DNA from: Gammaproteobacteria bacterium
GTDB lineage: Bacteria > Pseudomonadota > Gammaproteobacteria > Ga0077536
NCBI GenBank assembly: GCA_003540955.1
Contig: DPMX01000099.1
Span: 1-9,178 of the forward strand
Reading direction: 5' to 3'
Length of the DNA stretch: 9,178 nt
The notes below the pieces were generated by a model. It searched no databases. It saw only the letters and a program-made list of their open reading frames with translations, and was not told the origin of the DNA. Both the position numbers and the translations under genes were made by a program. Of the stretch, positions 1-7,090 are shown piece by piece; position 1 is the first letter of the stretch; the number at the start of each line of letters is the position of its first letter.

Positions 1-6
1 CGGTTT

Positions 7-567
7 TCAGTATAAGCCAGTTTGCAGCCGTGCTGCCTCGGACATCATTTCCGGATTCCAAATGGGATCGAAGACAAGCTCGACATTAACCTCGGATACG
101 TTTGCTACCTGCATCAGCTTTTGTTCTACATCATCTACTAAGAAGGGCCCCATTCCGCAGCCTGGAGCGGTTAGGGTCATGTCGATGACGACACGGTTAC
201 CGCCGTCTTCGAGTGGTGTAATTTCGCAGCGATAGATTAATCCAAGCTCTACGATGTTAATGGGTATCTCTGGATCGTAACAGGTGCCTAATAGCTCCCA
301 TACCTTTGCTTCATCAACTATGCCGTCGCCGCTAGTCGTGCTATCCGCGGTTTGCGTTTGGACTTCAAGGCCGATTGCATCAATGTTTTGCGGAGGAATT
401 CTCGCTAGATTTCCGTTTACGTTTACTGTGACCGATCCCCCAAGCGCTTGGGTAACATACACCGCAGTCCCTTTCTCCAGGGTAATTGGCGCGCCTTCTG
501 GTATGAGTATCGCTTCGCAATCTCTAGACAAATTGATTGGCTCATTAAAATCTGATTGTTTGTCCAT
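7..567 (-). CDS. sufT: Fe-S protein maturation factor SufT (MIP18/DUF59 family)
   Basis: SufT-type protein, implicated in maturing Fe-S proteins under high demand; the exact biochemical role in the family is not settled. The 186-residue product has two parts. Residues 13-70 are the SufT-specific N-terminal domain (LSRDCEAILIPEGAPITLEKGT, NIDAIGLE). Residues 84-170 are the MIP18/DUF59 domain with DPEIPINIVELGLIY (98-112) and the conserved cysteine Cys137 in TAPGCGMG. A Thr/Ser-rich linker (about 71-81) separates them. It begins 21 bases after the sufS stop without a strong ribosome binding site, so translation may depend on readthrough from sufS. It is the last gene visible; its TGA is six bases from the window edge, so whether the operon continues is unknown. 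Confidence 0.93.
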   Translation of the reverse strand: MDKQSDFNEPINLSRDCEAILIPEGAPITLEKGTAVYVTQALGGSVTVNVNGNLARIPPQNIDAIGLEVQTQTADSTTSGDGIVDEAKVWELLGTCYDPEIPINIVELGLIYRCEITPLEDGGNRVVIDMTLTAPGCGMGPFLVDDVEQKLMQVANVSEVNVELVFDPIWNPEMMSEAARLQTGLY

Positions 568-588
568 TTTATTCTATATTTTCTAGTT

Positions 589-1842
589 TCAAACAAGCAT
601 GTCTTTGGCTTTGATGACAGCCCTAATAAAGCTATCGATTTCCGCTTTTGTATTGTATATCGACAATGATGCGCGGACTGTGCCCGAAATGCCATATCGC
701 TGCATAACCGGCATCGCACAATGGTGGCCGGTGCGAACCGCAACCCCCTGGCTATCCAATAGAAGTCCAATATCTTGGGGATGGACGTTATCTATCGTGA
801 AAGATAATACGGCCGCCTTTTCAATCGCCGTTCCGATCATGCGTAAACTATCTATCTCGCACAAACGTGCGATTGCATAATTAAACAAGTCATCCTCGTA
901 GCTGATCGCTGCGGCGAAATTCAGATCTATGACGTAATCTAAAGCCGTCCCGAGACCGATAGCGCCCGCAATGTTTGGTGTCCCCGCCTCGAACTTATAC
1001 GGTATGTCGTTGTACTCTGTTTTATCGAAGCGGACCTCTTTAATCATGTCTCCGCCGCCTTGATAGGGTGATATCGCTTCGAGTAACTCGCGTTTGCCAA
1101 AGAGTACCCCTACCCCTGTAGGCGCAAATATTTTATGTCCCGAGAAAGCGTAGAAATCACAATCAATGTTCTGTACGTCAACTAACGCATGAGCTACTGC
1201 TTGTGCGCCGTCTATCAGCACAGTAGCCTGCGCCTCGTGAGCGAGCGAAGTGAGTTTTTGGACTGGATTTATTGTCCCCAGTGCGTTTGAAATGTGACCG
1301 AACGAAACTATCTTCGTCTTTGGTGATAGACGATTTTCGAACTCGGGGATTATGATTTCTCCATCATCATTGATAGGCGCCACTACAAGATTCGAACCGT
1401 ATTGTTCACAGATCATCTGCCATGGAACAATATTAGAGTGATGCTCTGATTCGGAAATCAGGATTTCATCACCTTTCGATAACAAATAGCGCGCAAGACT
1501 GTTAGCTGCTAGGTTAATCGAATCTGTTGTGCCTCGGGTGAAAATAACTTCACTTGGTGAATCAGCGTTGATGAAATTTTGTACTTTAGCCCGTGCCGCT
1601 TCGTAGGCATCAGTTCCGCGCTGACTTAGGGTATGTACACCTCGATGGATATTAGCGTTTTGTGACTGGTAGAATTCAGCGATGGTATCGATCACAACTT
1701 GCGGTTTATGCGTAGTTGCCGCGTTGTCTAAATAAACTAGAGGATGTCCATTGATCGATTCTTTAAGGATCGGAAAATCTTTTCGGACTTGTTCGACATC
1801 AAAGACAGTTTGAGGTGCCTGAGCATGATACTCATTCATCAT
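589..1842 (-). CDS. sufS: Cysteine desulfurase SufS (group II, PLP-dependent)
   Basis: Converts L-cysteine to L-alanine, keeping the sulfur as a persulfide that is passed to the SUF scaffold. The 417-residue product (E. coli 406) carries the PLP Schiff-base lysine Lys237 in SGHKIFAPTG, His134 in SESEHHSN for cofactor stacking, and DGAQ (211-214). The persulfide cysteine is Cys375 in the group II motif RTGHHCAMP, and substrate-binding Arg390 is in GTVRAS. Each matches E. coli SufS with an offset of 11 residues. It starts with two adjacent ATGs (1842 and 1839) inside the sufD end. A TTAGG lies only one base before the first ATG, so the second may be the one used. The sulfur acceptor that usually partners this enzyme (SufE or SufU) is not in the window. 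Confidence 0.96.
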   Translation of the reverse strand: MMNEYHAQAPQTVFDVEQVRKDFPILKESINGHPLVYLDNAATTHKPQVVIDTIAEFYQSQNANIHRGVHTLSQRGTDAYEAARAKVQNFINADSPSEVIFTRGTTDSINLAANSLARYLLSKGDEILISESEHHSNIVPWQMICEQYGSNLVVAPINDDGEIIIPEFENRLSPKTKIVSFGHISNALGTINPVQKLTSLAHEAQATVLIDGAQAVAHALVDVQNIDCDFYAFSGHKIFAPTGVGVLFGKRELLEAISPYQGGGDMIKEVRFDKTEYNDIPYKFEAGTPNIAGAIGLGTALDYVIDLNFAAAISYEDDLFNYAIARLCEIDSLRMIGTAIEKAAVLSFTIDNVHPQDIGLLLDSQGVAVRTGHHCAMPVMQRYGISGTVRASLSIYNTKAEIDSFIRAVIKAKDMLV

Positions 1843-3163
1843 GCCTAACCGTATTCAAACCTATTGCATTTGTCCGATCGATGATTAAGCCTTCTAGCCA
1901 TTTGCGCAAATCGACGATGCTGATATCACCCGGAATTTCTGCGGCGAAGGCAAATGTCAATATGCTGCGGGCAGTTTGTTCGTCGATCCCGCGTGATCGG
2001 AGATAAAAAAACGCATCTTCGTCGAGCTGACCAACGGTCGCACCGTGAGCGCAACTAACGTCATCCGCATAAATTTCTAATTCAGGTTTTGTATCAATTT
2101 CTGCATTATCTGCTAGCAGAAGATTTCTACTCGACTGCAACGCTTTAACTTTCTGAGCGTTCTTTTCTACTAGGATCTTGCCGTTGAAGACGCCGCGACC
2201 GTCACCATCAGCAATACCCTTATAATTTTCCGTACTGTTGGTATGAGGCATCCTATGTCGTACGCGAGTGTGATGATCGATATGTTGCCTATCATTAACC
2301 ATGAACAGTCCGTTCAAAACGACGTTAGCCCCGGATCCAATGAGATCAGCATTGACGTCAATCCTCGCGATACCACCGCCGAATGCGAACGAGTAGGTTT
2401 CGACTTCGGCGTCTTTTTCAACGGTCGCGAACACGTTACCGATATGATGCGCCGCTGTTTCGCCGATCTGTATACGATGGTGTAAGACACGAGCCCCTTC
2501 TCTCGCGTAGATCTGTGTCAATGCGTTCGTCATGCTCTGAGCGCCACTCAGGTTGTAATGGCTTTCCACAATTACACAACGGCTGTTATTTTGTCCGTTG
2601 ACAATTAATCGAGCAGAGTTCAATCGTGGCGCTTTTCCATGCGGCGACAGAAAAACGACATGGATTGGTTCGACCATGTTTGTTCCCGGTTCGAGGTCGA
2701 CGTAAATCCCGTCGCGTAACAACGCGGAGTTAAGAGATGGAAACGCTGTGTCGAAGCCTTCCATATGGTCGATTATGGTAGGCGACTTTCGTTGCAGGAG
2801 CGATTTGATGGTTGTCAGTTCGACTCCTTTGGGTAAAGCACCTACATTGGACAAGCGCCTACAAAATTGGTCGTCGAGGAACACGACAACATGCGGCGTA
2901 AAGGTTGGCAGCGGTAAATCAGATAAATGCAGATCTTCGAAATCCGATTCAGAGGCCTCGTTGAGTGCAGTATAGGTAGTGTCGTATAGAGGACGAATAT
3001 CAGTATACTTCCAGTCTTCATGTTTTGTAGTCGGCATCGGCGTTGCTTCAAAATGTGAAAACGCGCGCTTGCGCATGGCCACTATACTGGGATTGTCAGC
3101 ACCCGGGAGTTTATTAAAGTGCTCCCGAAATTGCGTTGCCAGACTGTTTGCCAATGCACTCAT
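1832..3163 (-). CDS. sufD: Fe-S cluster assembly protein SufD
   Basis: Paralogue and partner of SufB in the SufBC2D complex, needed for iron acquisition and for cluster assembly at the SufB-SufD interface. It has 443 residues (E. coli 423). The N-terminal helical part contains the HEDWKYTDIRPLY motif (about 43-55) common to SufD. A beta-helix core follows, then the C-terminal block DDVSCAHGATVGQLDEDAFF. Here Cys371 and His373 correspond to E. coli Cys358 and His360, the interface residues implicated in cluster formation. The ending FYLRSRGIDEQTAR is shared with SufB by ancestry. The ATG overlaps the sufC stop in an ATGA. Its 3' end overlaps the sufS start by 11 bases. Both overlaps point to coupled translation of sufC-sufD-sufS. 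Confidence 0.96.
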   Translation of the reverse strand: MSALANSLATQFREHFNKLPGADNPSIVAMRKRAFSHFEATPMPTTKHEDWKYTDIRPLYDTTYTALNEASESDFEDLHLSDLPLPTFTPHVVVFLDDQFCRRLSNVGALPKGVELTTIKSLLQRKSPTIIDHMEGFDTAFPSLNSALLRDGIYVDLEPGTNMVEPIHVVFLSPHGKAPRLNSARLIVNGQNNSRCVIVESHYNLSGAQSMTNALTQIYAREGARVLHHRIQIGETAAHHIGNVFATVEKDAEVETYSFAFGGGIARIDVNADLIGSGANVVLNGLFMVNDRQHIDHHTRVRHRMPHTNSTENYKGIADGDGRGVFNGKILVEKNAQKVKALQSSRNLLLADNAEIDTKPELEIYADDVSCAHGATVGQLDEDAFFYLRSRGIDEQTARSILTFAFAAEIPGDISIVDLRKWLEGLIIDRTNAIGLNTVRHDE

Positions 3164-3915
3164 GTGGTACTAGTCTCATCCTTCAGCCAATCATAGCCGC
3201 GCTTTTCTAGCTCTAGTGCCAGAGAGTTATCTCCAGACCGGACGATACGACCCCCGGCTAGGACATGGACGAAATCCGGCACGATGTAGTCGAGCAATCG
3301 CTGATAATGGGTGACGATGACAAACGAGCGATCGCTGTTTCGAAGTTGATTTACGCCATCACCAACAGCTTTGAGTGCGTCGATATCGAGACCAGAATCG
3401 GTTTCATCAAGGATTGCCAGACGAGGTTCTAATACACTCATCTGAAATACCTCGTTACGTTTTTTTTCACCTCCAGAGAAACCCGTATTAATCGGTCGAT
3501 TCAGTAGCCCATCGTCAATGCCAACGGATTTTGTTTTAGCCTTAACCAGCTTTAAGAAATCGACAGCATCAAGTTCGGGTTGCCCACGATACTTGCGTAG
3601 CCCGTTAAGTGCTGCTTTTAGCATGTACACATTGTTCACGCCTGGGATCTCAACAGGATACTGAAAGGCTAGGAACACTCCTTCACCTGCTCGTTCCTCT
3701 GGCGCTAATTCGAGTAGGTTTTTACCGTTAAATGTGATGCCACCCGCCGTAATATCGTAGCCCTCACGACCGGCTACGACATGAGAAAGGGTGCTTTTCC
3801 CGGATCCGTTAGGCCCCATTATGGCGTGAACCTCACCGGCCTTGACGGTTAGGTTGAGACCATTGAGGATGCGCTTATCGGCTATTGATACTTGTAAATT
3901 GTTTATTTTGAGCAT
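3160..3915 (-). CDS. sufC: Fe-S cluster assembly ATPase SufC
   Basis: ABC-type ATPase of the SufBC2D scaffold. ATP binding drives its dimerisation and rearranges SufB-SufD so that cluster assembly can proceed; it is soluble and not a transporter. From ATG 3915 it has 251 residues (E. coli 248). It shows Walker A GPNGSGKST (34-42, Lys40), Q-loop FQYP (Gln85), signature FSGGEKKR (146-153), Walker B LAILDETDSGLD with Glu171, and H-loop THYQR (His203). These residues, plus Lys152 and Asp173, fall at the same numbers as in E. coli SufC. An in-frame ATG at 3930 would add MSGST but lacks a ribosome binding site, whereas 3915 has AGGAAG just ahead. Its TGA overlaps the sufD ATG by four bases, suggesting translational coupling. 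Confidence 0.97.
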   Translation of the reverse strand: MLKINNLQVSIADKRILNGLNLTVKAGEVHAIMGPNGSGKSTLSHVVAGREGYDITAGGITFNGKNLLELAPEERAGEGVFLAFQYPVEIPGVNNVYMLKAALNGLRKYRGQPELDAVDFLKLVKAKTKSVGIDDGLLNRPINTGFSGGEKKRNEVFQMSVLEPRLAILDETDSGLDIDALKAVGDGVNQLRNSDRSFVIVTHYQRLLDYIVPDFVHVLAGGRIVRSGDNSLALELEKRGYDWLKDETSTT

Positions 3916-3919
3916 TGTG

Positions 3920-3925
3920 CTTCCT
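3920..3925 (-). promoter_or_regulatory. Ribosome binding site deciding the sufC start
   Basis: AGGAAG on the minus strand, four bases before ATG 3915. The alternative ATG at 3930 is preceded by a pyrimidine-rich CCTTCTCTAC instead. E. coli SufC also begins with ML followed directly by the first beta strand, which supports the shorter product. Confidence 0.75.
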
Positions 3926-3952
3926 GACATGTAGAGAAGGTATTTGTAGCTC

Positions 3953-5401
3953 CTAGCCGATGGAACCTTCGAGCGAAATACTCAGTAGCTTCTGCGCTTC
4001 TACTGCAAACTCCATTGGTAATTCTTTAAATACTTCGCGGCAAAAACCATTTACGATCATATTTATTGCATCTTCGTCACTAATACCGCGTTGACGTAAA
4101 TAAAATAATTGATCGTCACTTATCTTCGAAGTTGATGCTTCATGTTCAACTTGTGCAGTTTTATTCTTGACCTCTACGTATGGGAATGTGTGTGCACCGG
4201 ATCTATCTCCGATCAACAGAGAATCGCACTGTGTGTAGTTACGCGCGTTCTTTGCCCCTTTCGCGATGCGAACCAGGCCCCGATATGCGTTTTGACCTTG
4301 ATCAGCGGAGATACCTTTTGAAATTATTGTGCTGCGGGTATTCTCCCCGAGATGCACCATTTTCGTTCCGGTGTCGGCTTGCTGATAGCTCCTTGCCAGG
4401 GCGACCGAGTAGAATTCGCCGACGGAATTATTGCCCTTCAATACACAACTTGGATATTTCCAGGTGATTGCAGATCCGGTTTCCACCTGAGTCCAGGAAA
4501 CCTTTGAGTTGACCCCACGGCAATCGGCACGTTTAGTAACAAAGTTGTATATCCCACCGACTCCATTTTCGTCCCCGGGGTACCAGTTTTGTACTGTTGA
4601 GTATTTTATCTCGGCGTTATCTAGGGCCACGAGTTCTACGACCGCGGCGTGCAACTGATTTTCGTCCCGCATTGGAGCGGTGCAACCTTCAAGATAGCTA
4701 ACATGGCTGCCGGAGTCAGCAATGATCAAAGTGCGTTCAAACTGTCCCGTATTCATTGCATTGATCCGAAAATAAGTCGACAACTCCATCGGACAGCGGA
4801 TATTTTTAGGGATATAAACGAATGAACCGTCGGTAAATACCGCTGAGTTAAGTGCAGCGAAATAATTGTCACTTACTGGCACAACGCTGCCGAGATAGCG
4901 CTGCACTAGCTCCGGATGATTCTTCACCGCTTCCGAGAAAGAGCAGAAGATCACTCCAGCTTCGGCAAGTTTCTCTTTGAACGTTGTCATCACAGAGACG
5001 CTATCGAAGACCATGTCAACAGCGACGCCAGCAAGCATTTTTTGTTCTTCCAGCGGAATACCAAGCTTCTCGTATGTTTTGAGTAACTCAGGGTCTACTT
5101 CATCGAGACTTTTTGGCGCATCCTCTTGCGATTTAGGCGCAGAATAGTACGAGATAGCCTGTAGATTTATGGGGGGGTACTTTACGTGTGCCCATTTCGG
5201 TTCGATCATGTTTGTCCAGCGAGTATAGGCTTTTAGGCGCCAATCAAGCATCCACTGGGGCTCTCCCTTCTTCTTGGAGATGAACTCGATAACATCCATA
5301 TTGAGGCCGGGAGAGACACTATCTTGCTCGATATCGGTATAAAAGCCCGCTTCGTATTTCTGGGTTACGAATTCAGTGATTTCTTTTGGCTGGCTCGCCA
5401 T
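3953..5401 (-). CDS. sufB: Fe-S cluster assembly scaffold SufB
   Basis: Core scaffold of the SufBC2D complex in the cytoplasm, where sulfide and iron are assembled into clusters. The product has 482 residues (E. coli 495), with the right-handed beta-helix core and C-terminal helical domain of the SufB/SufD family. The residues aligning with E. coli Cys405 and Glu434 are present as Cys392 (YTQCDSLLIG) and Glu421 (VEHEASTSK). The C-terminus GFCREVFKELPMEFAVEAQK is typical. The frame stays open 28 codons upstream to 5485, overlapping the end of iscA. That stretch does not resemble SufB, and ATG 5401 has AGGAA (5410-5414) eight bases ahead, so 5401 is the start. sufC follows after 37 bases. Confidence 0.97.
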   Translation of the reverse strand: MASQPKEITEFVTQKYEAGFYTDIEQDSVSPGLNMDVIEFISKKKGEPQWMLDWRLKAYTRWTNMIEPKWAHVKYPPINLQAISYYSAPKSQEDAPKSLDEVDPELLKTYEKLGIPLEEQKMLAGVAVDMVFDSVSVMTTFKEKLAEAGVIFCSFSEAVKNHPELVQRYLGSVVPVSDNYFAALNSAVFTDGSFVYIPKNIRCPMELSTYFRINAMNTGQFERTLIIADSGSHVSYLEGCTAPMRDENQLHAAVVELVALDNAEIKYSTVQNWYPGDENGVGGIYNFVTKRADCRGVNSKVSWTQVETGSAITWKYPSCVLKGNNSVGEFYSVALARSYQQADTGTKMVHLGENTRSTIISKGISADQGQNAYRGLVRIAKGAKNARNYTQCDSLLIGDRSGAHTFPYVEVKNKTAQVEHEASTSKISDDQLFYLRQRGISDEDAINMIVNGFCREVFKELPMEFAVEAQKLLSISLEGSIG

Positions 5402-5409
5402 GATTAGAA

Positions 5410-5414
5410 TTCCT
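5410..5414 (-). promoter_or_regulatory. Ribosome binding site deciding the sufB start
   Basis: AGGAA on the minus strand, eight bases before ATG 5401. This supports the 482-residue SufB and argues against the longer reading from 5485, which would overlap iscA. Confidence 0.75.
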
Positions 5415-5460
5415 GTTTTACCTGTTATCGTTGCGTGGCGACATTTAATGGAAAATAGAT

Positions 5461-5784
5461 CTAGAGACTGAAGCTTTCGCCACAACCACAGGTCTCCTTC
5501 ACGTTAGGGTTTTTGAATTTAAACCCTTCGTTCAAACCTTCTCGGGAGAAGTCGACCTTGGTACCATCAAGATACTTCAAACTCTCGGAGTCGATAACCA
5601 GCTGGATTCCGTTGGATTCGAATACTCTATCAAGTACGGTGACAGTCTCGGCGGGCTCTACAACGTACATGTAGCCCGAGCAGCCAGTAGTTCTAACACC
5701 TAAGCGCAGGCCTTTTGCGGTCGGCTCATTTTTAAGGTATTTATTGACGTGCGCGGCCGCGCTCTCTGTTAATGTTACGGACAT
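5461..5784 (-). CDS. iscA: A-type Fe-S carrier, IscA-like
   Basis: HesB/IscA-family protein that binds Fe-S clusters or iron and passes clusters from scaffold to target proteins. It is 107 residues long, the same as E. coli IscA. The three conserved cysteines are Cys35 (RTTGCSGYMY) and Cys99/Cys101 in the C-terminal TCGCGESF motif. LRLGVRT and EGLNEGFKFKNPNVK match IscA much better than E. coli SufA, which has a longer N-terminus and differs in these stretches. By position, between iscR and sufB, it takes the place of sufA, so it may be named sufA elsewhere. It begins 14 bases after the iscR stop, and sufB follows after 59 bases. Family is certain; the choice of iscA over sufA is moderately supported. 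Confidence 0.92.
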   Translation of the reverse strand: MSVTLTESAAAHVNKYLKNEPTAKGLRLGVRTTGCSGYMYVVEPAETVTVLDRVFESNGIQLVIDSESLKYLDGTKVDFSREGLNEGFKFKNPNVKETCGCGESFSL

Positions 5785-5798
5785 CTATCTAACCCCAT

Positions 5799-6263
5799 CT
5801 ATAAAGACGCGTTATGGCTAAGTTCGTGGCGGTGGTCTTGCCACTGTCGAATTGCTTGGACACTTTGCTGGCCGACGAGTTCGTTTAGGCTCACATTGCC
5901 CAGAAAGCTACGAATTTGTGTACTCAGATCAGCCCATAAATCGTGCGTTAAACAGCGGTGCTCCCCTTGACAGTTCTGTTGACCACCGCATTTTGTTGCA
6001 TCGACGGTTTCGTCGACAGCATCAATCACGTCCGCGACCGAAATTAAATTAACCGATTTCAGCAATTGGTAGCCACCGCCCGGCCCGCGGGTTCCGTCTA
6101 CTAAGCCTTGCTTGCGCAGACGTGAAAACAATTGCTCCAGATAGGATAGGGAGATGCCTTGTCGAGCCGCTATATCAGATAAAGAGACTGGGCCACCTTG
6201 GTCATGTAGTGCCAAATCCAGCATCGCCGTAACGGCGTATCGGCCGCGTGTAGTTAGACGCAT
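5799..6263 (-). CDS. iscR: Fe-S cluster-sensing transcription regulator IscR (Rrf2 family)
   Basis: Rrf2-family winged-helix DNA-binding protein that senses Fe-S cluster supply. The 154-residue product starts MRLTTRGRYAVTAMLDLA, the canonical IscR N-terminus. The recognition helix SYLEQLFSRLRK (40-51) includes Glu43, which in E. coli governs site discrimination. The wing is RGPGGGY (59-65). Cluster ligands are Cys92, Cys98, Cys104 and His107, the same numbers as E. coli IscR, so a [2Fe-2S] holo form is expected. The frame is open nine codons further upstream to 6290, but homology favours ATG 6263, and a GGTGGG (6269-6274) could serve as its ribosome binding site. The C-terminal tail is shorter than in E. 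coli (162 residues). It is the first gene of the operon, behind its own promoter and operator. Confidence 0.95.
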   Translation of the reverse strand: MRLTTRGRYAVTAMLDLALHDQGGPVSLSDIAARQGISLSYLEQLFSRLRKQGLVDGTRGPGGGYQLLKSVNLISVADVIDAVDETVDATKCGGQQNCQGEHRCLTHDLWADLSTQIRSFLGNVSLNELVGQQSVQAIRQWQDHRHELSHNASL

Positions 6264-6304
6264 ATGTGCCCACCAGAGGAGTGATCCCAATCAAAATGGC
6301 CGCG

Positions 6305-6334
6305 ATTATCCCAGAAACACACTAATTTAGTCAA
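6305..6334 (-). promoter_or_regulatory. Predicted sigma-70 promoter of the iscR-suf operon
   Basis: On the minus strand the cysE-iscR gap contains TTGACT (6329-6334) and GATAAT (6305-6310) separated by 18 bases. This is a near-consensus -35/-10 pair. The expected transcript start is near 6298, giving a leader of about 35 bases before iscR. It is the best promoter-like sequence I found in any gap of the window. Confidence 0.75.
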
Positions 6335-6338
6335 GAAT
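6314..6338 (-). promoter_or_regulatory. IscR type 1-like operator overlapping the -35 element
   Basis: The 25-base minus-strand stretch from 6338 to 6314 contains CTTGACTAAATTAGTG. I compared it by eye with the E. coli type 1 consensus ATASYYGACTRWWWYAGTCRRSTAT and count 19 of 25 matches. The left half and centre (YYGACTRWWWYAGT) match fully, and the right arm is degraded. The site covers the -35 hexamer and part of the spacer, where [2Fe-2S]-IscR binding would block RNA polymerase. That fits negative autoregulation of iscR and everything downstream. Binding itself is inferred. Confidence 0.7.
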
Positions 6339-6343
6339 AGAAT

Positions 6344-7090
6344 TTAGCTCTTTTCTTTGCCTTTGATGGGTATTTTCGTTTGTGGTGGCTCAAGTTCAAG
6401 CTGGGCTAGCTTAGATTTTATTTGCTCGAGCTCGTTTTCTATCAATTTCGCATGATCAAGCATCGAATCCACTGCTTGAGACAATGGGTCACTCATATCA
6501 CGTACTTGGCCGTAGGCGGCGAATCCGAGCCGTTCGGCGGTCTTTTTACGTTCTTCTGCGTTGGCTTCGGATTTTTCCATACTCCCCGCTATGCGTCCTG
6601 GAACGCCAACCACAGTGGCATTCTTGGGGACGTCTTTGACCACCACAGCATTAGATCCGATCCTTGAGTCAGCACCGATGGTTATAGGGCCGAGTACTTT
6701 CGCACCGGCACCGACTACAACAGCATTTTTTAAGGTTGGATGTCGTTTACCTTTCTCCCAACTTGTGCCACCCAAGGTGACACCGTGATATAGCGTACAA
6801 TCGTCACCGATTTCCGCAGTTTCACCTATCACAACCCCCATTCCGTGATCAATAAAAAATCTTCTACCGATCTTGACCCCAGGGTGGATCTCGATCCCCG
6901 TGAAAAAGCGTGCGATGTGTGAATTTAGCCGAGCGAACCATTTGAACCCACGGACCCACAAGATATGACTAAGCCGATGCATTAATACAGCATGCAAACC
7001 AGGATAGGCCGTGACCACTTCTAAAGTATTTCGTGCCGCGGGATCTCGGTCAAATACACAATCGATATCCTCTTTTAATCTTTCGAACAT
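6344..7090 (-). CDS. cysE: Serine O-acetyltransferase, short form
   Basis: Transfers acetyl from acetyl-CoA to L-serine, giving O-acetylserine, the committed step of cysteine synthesis. The 248-residue protein has a short helical N-terminus (1-65), then left-handed beta-helix hexapeptide repeats (about 66-167). The catalytic Asp-His pair is D81-H82 in FIDHGMGVVIGE, followed by YHGVTLGGT and GAGAKVLGPITIG. It ends in a charged helical tail (170-248). The N-terminus MFERLKEDID fits the short-form family also found beside iscR in pseudomonads. I chose ATG 7090; a TTG two codons upstream (7096) is the only other start, because a TAA precedes it. Neither start has a clear ribosome binding site. 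E. coli CysE has 273 residues and a longer N-terminal domain. The product feeds the cysteine used by SufS downstream. Family assignment is firm. Confidence 0.95.
   Translation of the reverse strand: MFERLKEDIDCVFDRDPAARNTLEVVTAYPGLHAVLMHRLSHILWVRGFKWFARLNSHIARFFTGIEIHPGVKIGRRFFIDHGMGVVIGETAEIGDDCTLYHGVTLGGTSWEKGKRHPTLKNAVVVGAGAKVLGPITIGADSRIGSNAVVVKDVPKNATVVGVPGRIAGSMEKSEANAEERKKTAERLGFAAYGQVRDMSDPLSQAVDSMLDHAKLIENELEQIKSKLAQLELEPPQTKIPIKGKEKS

Noticed and set aside
423..770. Minus-strand open frame of 115 codons across the sufS-sufT junction
   Set aside because: It runs out of frame through two well-supported genes and resembles no protein; it is a shadow frame.
5402..5460. Possible second promoter or IscR type 2 site between iscA and sufB
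   Set aside because: TTCCAT and GATAAC are a poor pair, and the CC...GG spacing and flanks do not fit the type 2 consensus. The gap is explained by a ribosome binding site within an operon.
5402..5485. 28-codon N-terminal extension of sufB
   Set aside because: It overlaps the end of iscA, has no SufB-like sequence and lacks support from a ribosome binding site, while ATG 5401 has AGGAA at good spacing.
5751..5762. 12-base perfect palindrome GCGCGGCCGCGC
   Set aside because: It lies inside iscA and encodes the alanine run of the conserved ESAAAHV segment; codon choice explains it and it is not placed like an operator.
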